Assembly (NCBI RefSeq): GCF_030867145.1 | Contig: NC_134414.1 | Location: 127,236,465 to 127,300,464 of the forward strand | Direction of reading: 5' to 3' | Length of the DNA stretch: 64,000 nucleotides | Source: Opisthocomus hoazin | Taxonomy: Eukaryota > Chordata > Aves > Opisthocomiformes > Opisthocomidae | Shown: piece after piece, positions 11,701 to 26,700 of the stretch | Numbering within the stretch: position 1 is the stretch's first letter | How the letters are laid out: each line of letters begins with the position of its first letter | Made by a program: the position numbers and the translations under genes | The notes under the pieces: generated by a model | Seen by the model: only the letters and a program-made list of their open reading frames with translations | Told to the model about the DNA's origin: nothing | Database searches by the model: none

Positions 11701-14700
11701 TAATTGCTGATTTATAAATCCAGGAAAAAAAAAAAATCCACTGTTTAAATGATGTAAATGAGTAACCAGAGACAGGAAAATCTGTTTCTTATGAGATGCC
11801 GTTTCTGATTGAAATTGAGCATTCAAGTATATGCATGTATGTATGTAAGTATGTAGGTATTAAAAAGCCCCACCAAAATCAGTCCAATTTTAGGGCACTC
11901 TAAAAATTCACTGAGAGTTTTGGACATGAATTCAATTCAGTTCTTCTTTTCTCCTTGTTTATGAAGTGTTTAATTTTATGGGGATAAGCGTGGTAGATCT
12001 GGCATTTTAAAAAGTTATGATAAAAAAAAGGAAATACACTTAGAGATTCCATAACACAGTGCTGTATACAGCACGCCGATGAGCACTACATGTTATTATT
12101 TACATAATGGCTTGTGCCAGAGCCTCTGAGGATTGAACTGATAATGATAATCCCTGTTGTATGAGCCTGGTGGCCCTGGGAGGGCAGAGGGAAACAACTT
12201 GGTATGCCTTGGCAGAAGCACTGGTGCCCGTGAGCTCTGAAATCATCCTCAGTCACAGCCACCGGACTGAGGACCCTCGAAGGCCATGGCCCAGCTGGTG
12301 GTCAGGGGGCACAGCTGTAGGGAAGATGACGAGTGGTGCAACACACGGTACCTCCTGCAAATCACAGCTTAGTTCAGCACGCTTTTAGCAAAGATTGCAA
12401 CAGCAAGCTGTGCAAGAGCAGGCTGGTGAAGCATTAGAAATTGTCACAAGGTTTTGGTCTACATGCGTGGCTGTGGGTTATATGTGTGTAAATAAGCACC
12501 AGAGTGTTGCCACAAATATATTCAGAAAATGGAAAGCGGCTGCTACATTTGAGCTTCAGCCAAAAGATGACTATCGTGCAAATGCAGAAGTGCGTTGACA
12601 GGACCTGCCTGTTCCAAAAGCACAAAGGCCAACCAAGATGTTAAAAAAGAAAGTCACTTCTGGTTTTCTGCTGCTAAGCAGCGATTTTCTATACAGAAGG
12701 TTTTGTGAAAAAATGTCCACCCCCAGGGTTCTGTTATTGATTTATTGATCTTTAATGACGCCGCCTTTCGATGTTCTCTTAGCCAGCTTTTATTGCCCCA
12801 CATTATCTCATGGTTTCATTGCTGCTCTGTGATTTTATTTAGCTTCTCCAGTAATTTATTTCATCTATAATGTACCCACAGTGATCACTACACTTGCCTA
12901 GCAACTCTCTCAATTTTAATATTATTAAATTAAATACATCTAACAAAACCAGGATATTCAAACACTCTTTGTTCCTCTCTTGCTGCTGCAAATCCTTGAT
13001 GGCTTGTAAGACTCCAGTCTTTAACTCAGTGCAACTCAGCAGGGGGATAGCTTCTGTGGAGTACTGAAAAGATGGTACAGATTATGCCACACGACTTCTG
13101 GCCTCTGCTCGGACACAACTTTTCCATGTTTAGTAATAATTTTTGCACAGTGGTGCGATGACCATCAACTAGCAGCTGAAAATAAGCACTGCAGAGCTAA
13201 AGTTCTTGGCAAAGGCGTCACAAACTGAGGACCATGTAGAGCCGAGTACCTGCTGCTGTACTTTTTGCAGGACACTCCAGATCACTGTAGATTTGCAACC
13301 CAACATGCACTGTCAGTGCCACATTTGCAGCACGTGTATTTAGCTATGTTTAGCTACATAACTCCCCTGTTAACAGTCCTACGAAGCAAAGGAGATACAT
13401 CATCTACTCACGTGCTGTCGTCAAACTCTCACTGAACGCTATGGCATCGGTGTAGCTTTTTGTCTCCGTGGTAGAAACCAAGGCTGCTGCTGAAAAACAC
13501 ACAAGCTTGTAAAAATTGTTGTAGAGAACCCTATCACTTCTTAATTTTTCCCTCTTTCTTCCCTGTTTCCTGACTGAAAAGGTAAAAGACTTAGAATCAT
13601 AGAATCATAGAACAGTAAGGGTTGGAAGGGACCTTAAAGATCATCTGGTTCCAACCCCCCTGCCACGAGCAGGGACATTTTCCACTAGACCAGGTTGCTC
13701 AGAGCTCCATCCAACCTGGCCTTGAACACTGCCAGGGAGGGGGCAGCCACAGCTTCTCTGGGCAACGTCTTCCACTGTTTCACCACCCTCAGGGTGAAGA
13801 ATTTCTTCCTAATATCTAATCTAAATCTGCCCTTTTTTAGTTTGCAGCCCTTCCCCCTTGTCCTATCACTACACACCCTTGTGAAAAGTCCCTCTCCATC
13901 CTTCCTGTAGGCCCCCTTCAGGTACTGGAAGGCTGCTATAAGGTCTCCCTGGAGCCTTCTCTTCTCCAGGTTGAACAGCCCCAACTCCCTCAGCCTGTCC
14001 TCATAGGAGAGGTACTCCAGCATTCTGATCATCTTTGTGGCCCTCCTCTGGACCCCCTCCAACACATCCATGTCCTTCTTCTGTTGGGGGCTCCAGAGCT
14101 GGACGCAGTACTCCAGGTGGGGTCTCACGAGAGCGGAGTAAAGGGGCAGAATCCCCTCCCTCGCCCTGCTGGGCACGCTTCTCTTGATGCAGCCCAGAAT
14201 ACGGTTGGCTTTCTGGGCTGCAAGTGCACATTGCCGGCTCATGTTGAGCTTGTAACCTACTACCTGAGATGCTGGCTTCCTTCCAACCAGCACCACAAAA
14301 TTCTGTGTCTAGTCTGTCACCAGCTAGAATACGAAGACGAGTTTGGTGAGAAGGACGAATAAACTTTGAAAAAACATATGGGGCATTTAAGCATGCATTT
14401 TTGGATTTCAGCCAAGTTTCAGTTGAAACTGAGTAGTTCCGAGTGCACTGGCTTGTTTCCACCTGAAGCCAGTAGAGTGCGATGAACAAACATAGGTAAC
14501 TCAGAATTTAGACAAGGTTTCACCAGCTCCATGAGACAAAACTGTTTTTCCTACTAGCAAAGAGAAGTTTTGAATAAGTTAGTGTACAGGAGTCACACCT
14601 GCGATGCCTGGTGCCAAATACCAACTTATTTAACATTTTCCTTTAATTTTTTTTGAAGTGCTAAATATTCTAGAGCTGAACTAGATATTTATCTGATATT

Positions 14701-17700
14701 CAAAAACAGACAGATGGTGGTTAGCAAGTAGACCTCTATTTTCCCAAGAGGACTCTTTCACATTTACTTAAAAGAGTCCATCTTTTCTAACATCTGTCTC
14801 ATTTTTGGAAAAGTACCATTAAGCCATCTGAACAAAGCTGAGAAGGTGAAATGCAGCTGTAACCCAGCTCTCAAAGCCTGAACATCTCTCGGCTCAGAAA
14901 TGGAACAATTGTGGAAGACAAGCAAAGACCAGGCTGCAGTTTTAACAGCCTTGGTTTTGTCTCCCCTCCTCCTTCTCCTGCCTATATCTATGCACTCTTC
15001 CCTCTTATCAATTCCCAGCTGTCTCTTGGATTTTCGTTATAAACTTGCAAAATAAGAGGAACTGAATCAACCTCCTTTTGACAATGGCAGACTTGGACTT
15101 CGGAGAAGCACTAACCCATTGTTGGCACACCACAATGGCCACATGTCAGGGGCATTGGTTAAAAGGCAGTTGTTTCCTGGGCTATTTACCGAACAGAAAT
15201 GGCTCAGTTCCGGATTACACTATGACTTTGACCGTGTACCTCCTCAACCAGTGAAGATGTGTAATTAAGTGAGGAGAATCCTCTCTGTTCACATCGTGTA
15301 TTTATAGCCTTTGTCATGACAAGGGGCAATGGGCACAAACTGAGGCAACAGGAAGTTCCGTCTGAACATGAGGAAGAAGTTCTTCACCCTGAGGGTGACG
15401 GAGCACTGGAACAGGCTGCCCAGGGAGGTTGTGGAGTCTCCTTCTCTGGAGATATTCAAGACCTGCCTGGACAAGGTCCTGTGCAGCCTGCTGTAGGTGA
15501 CCCTGCTTTGGCAGGAGGGTTGGACTAGATGACCCACAGAGGTCCCTTCCAACCCCTACTATTCTGTGATTCTGTGATTCTGTGAAATTTTTTGTTGAGA
15601 CAGAAGGGCTTTCAGTCTGCTTGGACAAGTACTTTGCTACCCTGCTGTCAGCCAGGCTGGGCGAGCATCTCTACTTTGGGGATGGGAACAGGAGTGTAAG
15701 AAGCAGCAAACTTTAATTTCAGTGCTGCTGAAATCTGTGTTCCTGCCTGGCATATTTCAGTCTAGTCTTTTCATGCCCCGGGCCTTTGTATTAAGTGATT
15801 CAGCTCCCAAACAGCACTCTGCCGGGGCAGGCCAAAGCTTTGTGTTCAGCATCTTCCTGCAGTATTACCCCCCACACTGCCCATCGCGTGACACGTGCAT
15901 CTCTGGGTAGATACTGCTAGAGTGTAATACAGGCTACTTCAGGTCAAAACTGCAGGACCATAATACCCAGCTTAAGGAGGACGTTCAGTGCCCCACAGGC
16001 TCGTGAAAGTTCGTCTGTTGCAACTGCTATTTTTTGTTCAGGAGAACAAGGCCGCTGCAAATACCAAGGGCCAAATTCACCCTGGCTGGCTGCTGCCTCA
16101 GCAGTGGATCATTTCCCAGCCCACGCTTTGGTGCTGCTACGGAGGGCGAGACGGCGTTTAACAGCGGCTTGCCACGCATTGCCTGCGCTGCCTTTTCACG
16201 CGGGCTGTTTTGTCTCCGAAATGGCAGCGAGTGCCGTGCCTGCGTTTGTGCAGGCCGTGCGGCAGCGAGCGCACGCCTTGCTGCCGGTGCGGGCAGCCCC
16301 AACGCCCTTCCAGGTGCCGCTTAACACCCGCCAGTCCTGCAGGGATCAACAGCTGGGCTTAAAAACGGGAAGAGGCTTTAAAGAAAAAAGCGTTCGCAGA
16401 CAGGCTGGGCCGTGAGCAAATGTGCTCTGCTGGGACTGGCGGGCATCGACCCTTTGTTTTGGGATCAGAAGGCAGGAGGGTCACAGCTTCACCAGCTCTT
16501 GACCCAGGCTGCTGCCGCGCTGCTGGGTGCGTGCCAGCCCCTGGTGCACGCTCCTCTCCCTGGGGACGTGAGGTTCAACCCTCCCAATGAGTCACCCTGC
16601 CCTCCACTGGCCTCGGTGGCACCAGCCCACACAACAAGTCATCGAATTGAGTCATCTGCTGTGAATATTTTGTTTATCGGTGCTTTGTATTTGCACTCCT
16701 GTGCTCCGATGTTGGAGATGCTTTTTCTAGCTCTAATGTCATTCTATTTTTGTACGATATTTAATTAAAGAGATACAAGGAATAAATATTGTAAAAATAT
16801 ATACTCAATGTCTATTCACATGCTGAAATTAATACATATATCCTGAATGGAGCATTAAAAAAGATGAAATCAAGACAGCATTTTCTCATATACCTAGTTT
16901 TGAACTCTGGACTTCCTAGTGCATAATGCATTAGGAAAAGGGGTTCAGTGGACATTAAATTGTTCGCTACAAAAAAAATTCAAGATGGTTCTTGTGTCTC
17001 CTACATTCTTGAAACAATAGAGAAAACATTTCGGCTGAATTGATTACCTTGTGTTGTGGAAGCAGTAGCCAAGCTTGCTTGACTTGTGAAATCTGGAGAG
17101 GCCAAAGATATCGACTGATGCTCTAAAGACAAACAGATTACATGGTATCACACTTAGTTGATAGGATCTTTTAAAAATAAGACTAATAAATCATAAAACA
17201 TCCTGGATCAAAGAGCTTGCAGTAGCTGTTAGGTTAACATGGACTGTGAGGCAGGAATCCCAATCAGACTTAAGGTTAAATGCTCGAAACACATCTCACA
17301 AACTCAAGGGGCAATCTGAGACAGCTGACTTTATTAATGCAGACCCTTTCACATGGACTAGCTGTATGCGTTATTAATTTACATTTTTATACACAGGGTT
17401 CAATTTAGCTGCAGTGGGGTGGATTTTGCACTTGAAGGTGGTGCTCCCCTGCCTAGCCAGGGCCTTGCCAGAGACAGTTCTGATGATGTGCGCCAGCCGT
17501 ATAAGCCCAGGAGGTCGTCTGCTCCTGTGGGTTTTCCTGTCAATTGCTGAAGATAGTTTTATACAGTTATCCATATGCATGCTCTGGTAAAGCAGTGGTA
17601 TGTATCTTATATCATTAATGAATGGGAATGAAGAACTACTATTGAGACAAGGAAAAGTGGTGGTTTTAACTTTTCTATGACAGGCACCTCTCAGGCATAA

Positions 17701-20700
17701 TAGGACAAATGTATTCACAGTTGTATAGCGGGTTTTAGTCCATTATGTGAAAAGGTATAAGAATAATATATGATATTCAGCATTTTACATGCTGTCCTAA
17801 CACGACAGTTTTAGTAAGATTTGTGTCAGATCTCTTCTTGGGTAACTTCATAGCTCACAAATTCCTGTCCAACAGCATACAGGTACCATCGATACCAGAG
17901 TGCGCTGACCTTTCCCTGACACTCTTCTGGCTCTGCGTACACGACATTTAAGCACAGGTCAAGCAGAGATCATACATCTATTGACTGAGTAATAAAGAAG
18001 GGTTTTTTTCCCCCCTTACCTGAGGTAGTCATGACAGCTGATGGAAGCGCTGAATTTCCAAGGTCTATAACAAATCAAAGCAAGCACTTTTACTGAGGGT
18101 GAGAAAGGTGTTTATTCTGCTTTAGAAAAGTGGGTCATTCAAGAGTTCAAGAGTGAGAGAGAGTGCACCACACTTAATTTCCAAATAATCTTTCAATGCA
18201 CAACGTAATAAACGGTCCAGCGAGAATCAAGAAACACCTGAGGTAACTGTTCTGTGAAATCCAGAAGGAAACAAAGGTTTTTTGGGGGGAAAAGGTTTGG
18301 AGTCCCGGGCCCCTCCAGTCTGAGTCTTCAACTCAAAACCCAGAAGTGAGTTACGTGATTTTATCTCATACAAACAGAGGCACCTTACTGGTGTGCAGGT
18401 TAAAATAAATATAAATTATTTAAAAATAAAATATGACTCGGTGGTGAGGCCTGCATAGCTCCATCCATGAGGTATTTCAGAGACTGCAATCCTGATAGGA
18501 AATTTCAGGGACACTTTGCACTGATAAGTGCTTGCTGAGTCTTCAGGGAATGGGAGAGAGAGGGATTTAATCCTTCTAATTAAAGGACTGTTAACTAGCC
18601 GGCCAAGCACAGCAGAGACACCATCCTGCCCAAGCAGTATTTACATCCTGATTAAGAGCTGTCTCACTTTTTCTTTTTTTTTTTTTTGCCCAGGAGGTGA
18701 GGCAAAGTATCTCCTGAATAGCTTAGGAGGAGGGATTAAACCTCCCCAAAGGGTTCCATGAAGGAGGTGAACCATGAAAGCTCGCACACCCCATTGGAAA
18801 AAGATATCTGAGAAGGCAGCCTAAGTACCTCTCTGTGGCCAGGTGTGCTGGGAGGTTGGACAGGGAGTGATCCTCTGTGGACAGAATCTTAGTATGAGTA
18901 GGTAATCATCAACTCCCCAGTTGCTCTCTTGTGCAAGCGTCTGTACCTCCTTTGACTATTTTGAGTGTTGCTCTTCCATTTGCACTCCATTTTAGCCTCT
19001 CCTGTGCTGACAGGGATTTCATAGTGTCTGGCTGACATAAGAGGATCCCTTACCAGGGATGCAGAGGGTCTAAAAGCAGGGTAGTGGGGCACCTCGAGGT
19101 GTGCTCAGCTTACACTACATTACTGCAGAGCGTGCAAGGCGAAGCATGGTGGTGACCTACGCAAGCTGCCAGGGCTGCTTTGAGACATCACCTTGCAGGG
19201 GCCAGCGGAGGACAAAGTCTCTCTCTCAGGGACCCCTGGTACCTGGGTTAGCTTTCTGGTGTCCAACAGGGTATTGGGTGAACCCCCAGGGACTGCCACA
19301 ACCTGCATGCACAGAAGCAAGCTTACACAGAAAACCCAGGCTGTTTGTCTACAGCGTATCTCTGCTGCACTCACGTAAGCCACCGGTGGAACACAGCTGC
19401 CTCCCGTGCGGAGCAGAGCGAGTCGCCCCGGGAGACGCATCTCCAAAGGGCTTCCGCTGAGGTGTGGAGGGAACGATTTACCTGTCTGCAGTAAGCTGAT
19501 AATCAGACAAACTTGCAGGGGCAGAGCGTGGATTTAGCAAATTTATGCAAATTAAGAAACATCCGTCGGTTCTTTAATTAGGCAAAAATGTTGGGGATCT
19601 TGGCTGTCTACTTAAGCAGAAGGTAGAACCATTAGTAGGGCTGTTATTTTTAATTATCAGTTGAGTGCTGAAAGACCTATATTTGAATGCCAGCTGAAGC
19701 ATCAGAAATAACTTTAAGTGCCCCTCAAGGCTGGAGTTTAATCATGTTTGGGCTTAATTATGATAGATTAAGTCACCAAAATATCTGTTCATTGTATCTT
19801 CTCTGAAGTCATAGTTGCAGAAGGGGGTACCTTACTACTAATCCAGAAACAAGTTTGCAAAACCATTTCTCCAACAGCTTTAGGAACTGGTAGATGCACC
19901 TTTAACATAACCCAAATTATTTCATTCGCTAATTTATCCTACCTTCTGAAGCCATGGTAGTAAAATGTTCGGGTAAGGCTTCATTAGACTTATTGTCTGT
20001 GAAGAAAAAAAAAAAAGAAAGATGAAAGCAGTTCTGAAAAGTGGTTAGGCTTTTGTTAAAAAGGTTGAAAATTTAGTTTGGGGTTTGTGTCATACTGTGC
20101 ATTAGTACGGCACCTTCACAGAACATAGCTGAGAATTAATTTAATACTTTCCTTTCTGTCACATCTAAATACATTAGCGTTTTTATACAGAGTGGATCTA
20201 TCTTAGTGTTAATACAGCCTGCAGGCAAGAAAGCAGACTTCTTTAATTGACAGCTCTTAATTTGAATGCATTTCTGCAAATTGGGCGAAATGAGTAATTT
20301 TGGAGAAAAATGACCATTTCTCTCTCTTCCCCCTGAAGCTGTATTTCCAGAGGAGCAAGATCTGGCTTTCGATGCTGTCTTTCTTCCTGGAAAAACATGC
20401 CAACAAGTGTACCCACAGCCACAAGTGAACACAGCTGAGCTGCAAGTAGTCACCACGGTACATGACGTGCCCATGGAGGTTGCTAAGGGGCAGCAATTCA
20501 GTTGTACTATTCAGTTGCACATCTCCTGCTTTCACCAAGTACTTGAGACAGCATATCTCTACACTCCTCTAATCATGTAGCTAATTCTTATAGTACAGGT
20601 TATAGGAGAGGTTCTCCATTGCCCAAAATGATTCAACTGTTTTAGGGGCCTTTTGCAGGTTTCACTGAAGATGTATAATATATCTCTGACTCTGTGGGTT

Positions 20701-23700
20701 GGATTTTCCGGAGAGCTTCATTGCACACATGCAGACTTTCTGCCAGGAGTGCTCAGTGAGAAACACATGATTATAGTAGCTCACTGGTGCCATGTGGCTA
20801 AGCTACTGTATTTTGGGGTATGGGAATTGCAGTAAGATAGTGCCTAAACAAACAGCAAGCATCTTACATTTGTGCAGGAGTTGTTTAGTTTGTTTAGAGT
20901 CTTCAGCAAAGACTTAAGCTGAAAAACCTGGCAGAAAGTTCAGGCTGTGTGATGATCTTGTACAAAAAAAACCTTCCACACACTTGGCATTTCTTTACTG
21001 TTTTAAATAACAGAGAATACATATGTTCAATTTTCTTAACATTTTATATTTCAGGTGCATCCTATCTATGAAAAACCTACCGAGGGAAACCAATATTTCT
21101 TCTGATGAAATAGTCCATTTTTCATTCCTGAAAAACAGACATGCACACGAGAACGTCTTATGTGTCCGGTGGTTCCCTTGCAGCATCAGCGTTGATGTCA
21201 GCTGATAGAAACCTTCACTGTCTTGCGAGTCTTCTTGTGCAACAGAAATTTCTTGGGGAAAGAAAACAAAGAAAATCTGCAAGAACCTCTCTTTAGACTC
21301 CGAACCATAAATCAGAGCTCTGCAAAATATTGGTACTGAAAGGCAAGCTCAGATGGCTGCAGGTTTCTTTGCTGAGACACTATGAAAGATTTAGCAAGAA
21401 CAGAGCAGTTATGCCAAGCCATCATTCCCATCACTGACAATTGCAGGGGGCGATGGTCACAGCTGTTTGCCAGCTGTTCCCTTTGAGCAAATCTGATCAG
21501 CTCCTCCACCCCGATGGACACCTACAGGCTCCCCACCGTAGGAGCAGTTAAGCAACCATCATTTTTCTTGGGAACCACTTCTACATCTGTACCGTTATCC
21601 TGTTGAGAGGTTGCATTACCTCCAGGCTGCTCCGTCAGGCTCGCTCTGTCCACGTACCACAGGAGTCTCGGCTTGGGAAATGCCTTCCTCACGACGCAGC
21701 TCACGTTAAGCTATGGGGCAGAAAAAGCCAGTCATTAGCCTGTGGCTTTTCTCACTCGGCTGTCAGCTTCCAAAATCTCTTACAGACACAGCTTATTTAC
21801 TCGCCATCCCGCCTGGGAAGGAAGCACTTCCTTCCTCTTTATTGCATTTCTTTCCCCCTCATTTTTCTGGTTGGAGACGCTGTTGGGAGCCCAGGGACAC
21901 TCCCATTGCCTTGGGCCAGATGTGGAGTTATGGAGCTCCAACACTTCCAGTCCTGTGCCATGGCTGGAGAGACATAGGGTGACCCCCCACCATCCCGCCC
22001 CTTGAGGGCAAACACCCACATGGAGAAACACTGGCATCAGGAATGGGCATGGTGTGTGGGGGGAGAATGAGACACCTCCTGACGGCCATGTAAATTCTTC
22101 TTTCATTAGGCAGGTAAGGAGGAAAATCCCATGATAAAGACTGCCTAGCAAGGTGATATGTTTAATATACAAAATTAGCTACCTTTGTAGAGGGTATGAT
22201 ATGTAAGAGGTTTTTGAAAGTCACAAGGAGTTGTGTGCTTTACATGCAGTGTCCTGGCTGTACGTCAATTGCTCCAAAAATCTATATTTGTGCTCAATTT
22301 AATTTCTCATCAAGCAATAGATGGGAAGGACCTCAAAATCAAGGCTGGATAAAGGGCTGGGAACTAGCAGGGTGGGAGGTCTCATCCGCACGCTGCCTGG
22401 ATGTTCCCAATTACATTCACTTAGTAGCTGACGGCATTAAGAGAAATTGCGTTGTCTATTTAAAGAACAACAACAACAAAAAAAATCATGTGCTACTCAC
22501 ACAGCACAAAGCCGTCTTGCTTCCACTTTCGAAGAAAGTGGTTCACACATTTAGTTGAAAGCAAGCTTTATGCATTGCAGCAAGCAGCAGTCAATCATTC
22601 AGTATGAAGACTGAAACTACCCAGCAGAAACTCTTTACTTGCCAGGGTAAATAAACTATGAACTCATAGTGTAATTGCTTTCCCCTCTTTTCTCTTCATG
22701 ATTCCCTTATTTTTCAGCCACTTTTAGTTCATAATATTTTTATAAATGCTTTTCGTGAAGAAATACAAATCTGACATCCCCTGCAAGAAAGCGTGGAAAA
22801 GAGAAAGAAAAGAGTCGGTGTTTGTTTGGAGGTGAAGAACAGACACAGGCTCTTGGAAGAGTTTCTGTTGCCTGGTCCCATGGTAGCAGCACCCCTTGCT
22901 CTGCTCAGCAGGACAGTGCAGGCAAATGCCTGCAGTGTCCAAGACCACACCTGGAAACAGGCCATCAGGAAGATTACACTGGTTTTGCAGAACCAGCTGA
23001 CTCATGGCTTGTCTAACCACAGGTGGAGATGGTTATTGCAAGGTTCTGCCTGCCCACAAGCGCTGTTTCCAAGGAAAACTTTCTTAATTTGCGATGCCCA
23101 CAGATCAAAAGCTTCAACCTGGACAGATGCAACAGGAAGCAAAGTGTCATAGCGAGTAGCCGGAGCAGCTTGCTAGTCAGACATATGGGCCACATATGTT
23201 TCATGTCAAGTACGGCCAGCGTGGTACAGCAGACTTTCCCTTTAGGTTTTGCCTGTGCCAAGCAGGTGATAAAACAAAGGCCCCAAATCACATGTGTAAG
23301 CGCTCAGCTCTAAACAGGGGCCCTCAGACCTAGATCCAGTCCCTCCACCGGCCCCGGACTGCTCCAGCTGAGTTGTGCTCGGAGCATGACACATTACGCC
23401 TGACAAGACCATCCCCTGTCCATCGGCATGCCAGGCCACGTCTGTGCCCCGAGCACCGCTCCCACCGTGCCTCCTACTCCCTGTGCCCAGGGGGGCTTGT
23501 GTTGGGCAGGGGCTGCTGCTGCCTACCCCCTCGGAGCGGCATCCCGGGTGGGCTTCTTTCAGAGAGGGGTTTTATGCAGAGGGGAGAGGGCAGCTTGAGG
23601 CTGCTGGGCGGTAGCCGGCAGATGGAGAGGGAAAGGGAGCATCGCAGCCCCCTGCAACACCACCAGCTCCTCACAGCCTCTCATCCCTTTGCTGGAGCCT

Positions 23701-26700
23701 CCCCTAGGCCTAATCCAAAATGAGATTTTGCCCACAGCACGGAGAAGCCCTTAGCTAGCTCCAGTTTGTGCTCACTGAAGCAGCTCGCTGCTGCAGGGGT
23801 GGGAATCGCTCAGAAGAAAAGCTACGAATGGCTGACACTAACTCATTGACTTGCTTGCTGCCCTGCGAGCTTGGTCAGTTAGGAGGTCCCGCCTGCACCT
23901 GGTCCCGCTCAGCCTGCCTGACCCTGCTGGGGTGGCACGGTGACGGTCATGGTCATTACACTTCGCTCCAAAATCGCTCACCTTTTGCGAGGTGCCAGCT
24001 GAGCCCTGCTGCAGGCTAATGGAGATCTCAGGGTGGGCTGGAAAGCAAACAGAAATGTATTAGTGAAGTGGATACCGAAGGTCACAATAACAGCATCTAA
24101 TGAGACGTAACAGGCTTGTTTCATAAAAAGAGTGGAAATGAAATCCTACATCCACCCACACACCTAGCAAGATAAAAGCTTGCACAGCTCCGATTTGAGG
24201 CTGAGGAAGTGGTTTACAAGCATGTACCAGCAGCTACCACCACGAGACCCATGCTGTACCTCACTGCCTATCTAAACCACTCTTGGGTGGCTTTGCTGGA
24301 GAAGCGAGCACAAACCATCCTGCAGTCATGGCTCCAGCAGCAAAGCCACCCTTCCTGGGCCTGCTGAAATACAACACTCCCCGGGTGTTGTTTCCTCTGG
24401 CCGTTTGCCAGTCGAAGTCGCCTGCAGAGGCTTTAGCCATCCCCAAAAACGCTGACTGATTTTGGGTACCAGCTAGCCACGTGCTGTCGCCTGGGCAGAC
24501 GTGTGACCGTGTCACGCCACAGGCACTTCCCGCCCTGCCAGCAAGCCCAGAGCTCGCCTCCGCACCAGAGCAGCCGGTCTCTGATGACCACAGCCACATG
24601 AAATGGAAAAAGTGTTTTCTTTTGTTTTCGCAGCATTTTGGTTCTAGGGGTGGCTGACTAGTATAGATAAATCTACCAGGTGCCGTAAGCCACTATAAGT
24701 TAGCATTTCTAAAATATCCATTGGGATCACTGGTTTGCAGTGTTATTAAGTGACTTGTTAAGTAAGGACTGTTGAAACTGTGCTAATATACAGCAAATCT
24801 CAAAAGCCTTGGGTAAATTGTTCTTCTGGCTCTTTCTGAGCCTTAAAACTGGACTGGAAACAAGTGCAGCACCTGGATTGCTTCATTATCCATAATTCTT
24901 TCTCTTTCCAATCTAAACCTCTTAAAAGAGTTTTATTTTCTTTTTTTTTTTCTAACTCTGTTATGGTCACCGCAGTTCATTACACTCCCCTCTGAGGTGA
25001 ACTGCTCACTTACTGCTCACTTTTCCATGTTGTTTTATACAGCGCATCCACCAAGGACTTTCCTGCCTTCTTTTTTTAATCTTCGGTTTTTCTGCCTAGT
25101 GTTACAGATGGATTATGCCTGGGGCTGACCTATATCTAATTACCATGGCCTTATGGTTTTCTGGACTTGGGGTACTTTGTAGGTGGAATTTCCTTTTATT
25201 TTTTTTTTCTTCTGTTGTTTTTACTTTTTGTGGATCCTTCCTATCAGAAAAAGAATGTCTTAAGATTTTGTCCTTGTTTCTGCCTTGCCAACACTGTACA
25301 GATGGTAACGGAGCTAGCAGAACACAACCATACTTTTTCAGATGTAAGAAAAAGTCTGGTAAATGGGATCTTCTAATCTCTGCTAAAAGCTAGCTGAGGG
25401 ACTAAATAACACGTAGTCTAGTGCCTGCTCTTCTTTTAGTTTTTTTTTATGAGAACAGGTATGCTTTTCCACATCTGCATTGGATGAAGTTCTCTGCTTT
25501 CCCAGAAGACATGTCTGCTGGGTAGCTATTCTGGCAGGCAAATCTCAAGTACAGCTTTGAATGATCTAATAGATCTTTTCCATTTAACATCTCAGCCCCT
25601 GTTAACAGTTTGACATTCATTTGTCTTGCTAGGATATTTACAGATGTTTTGGGTCTAGCAGAAATTCAATATTTAGTATAGTAGTTTCTGCTGCTGAGCT
25701 TTTACTCTTACAAAAAGGAGAAATCAATATTTGGCAGTTAGAAGTGAAAAGGCCATGTATTTTCTCAGAAATTTGTGTCTAAAAGAGCTCTGTTTTAGAA
25801 AAGAAATTTTTTAAAGCTTTTTAGTCCAAAAGTAACCTGTCAAAAAAAATCTGTCTCGATGGAATGTCTATTTTTCTCAACCTATCAAGACTCTTAGCTT
25901 CATTGAGAGACTTGTTCATGCCTTCCCCATCCTCTCCTGCTCAGCTCTCAGTCACATTCAGGCCACCTCAAACGTCTGTGGGGAAGCACCACTGCCACCC
26001 GTCTGACCTGGGCTGTTCTCCTGAAGCGTTTGTCAGAGGGATTCTGTGCATGGAGCTCTCCCCAGGCGACAGTACCTTCCTGTCCTCCTCCTCGCTCTGC
26101 CCGTTACAGCTCTGCATTGCACCAGGTGCCTGCCTTCCCTGCCCTTCTTTCGTGCCACCCAGACCTTGGGGTTCAATTGCACAAGTGTTTGGGTGGCAGG
26201 AGGGATGCTGGCTACCTGAGATGGGAAAGTCTCCTAGGTTTCAGTTGGCCTTGGTTCCCTAGCTATGTCCTTCCTAGTGGCCAGGATGACAGATAGAGCC
26301 AATAGAATGTGCTGTTGACTTTATATATGCTTACTTTCATGCTTTAGATCCTGCCTTGGTCATTTGAGGCTAGGTCTACCTGCTAGGACATAAAAGTTCA
26401 TTTCTCCATGCCTTGGTCAGCTTTGACACAGGAACAAGAGAGGTTGTGTCATCTGACGTGGCTGTTTATCTGTCCCCAAATGTCAATTGGAGATTGCTGG
26501 ATTATTCTGGCCACTGCCTCTGCCTGTTCTCTGCCAGCTGCTGCCCTGCCGGTGCATGGGTGTCTGGGCTGGTGCAGGGGTGGCTCTGGACTATCTGCTC
26601 TTGGTCTCCCCTCCTGCTGCAGCACAAGAGAGGCAAATGGAGAAAAGCTGCTATGATGCAATCGTAAGCAGTGTGACTTCAGTGAACACTAACAAAAAAA

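Larger units (their letters stand above)
13490..17047 (-). other. CD96: CD96 intron 10
   Basis: This 3.6-kb intron holds two CR1 pieces, one in each orientation (13592-14250 and 15316-15585). The remainder is unique, including a GC-richer patch at 16080-16320. No additional exon is supported. Confidence 0.75.

Noticed and set aside
13685..14296. 203-codon open frame on the minus strand as a host gene
   Set aside because: It is the C-terminal part of CR1 ORF2 plus about 15 flanking codons, inside a CR1 element ending in the standard 3' repeats.
20995..21282. 95-codon frame taken as a single coding unit
   Set aside because: Only 21081-21251 is CD96 exon 7; the ends run into introns past clear splice sites.
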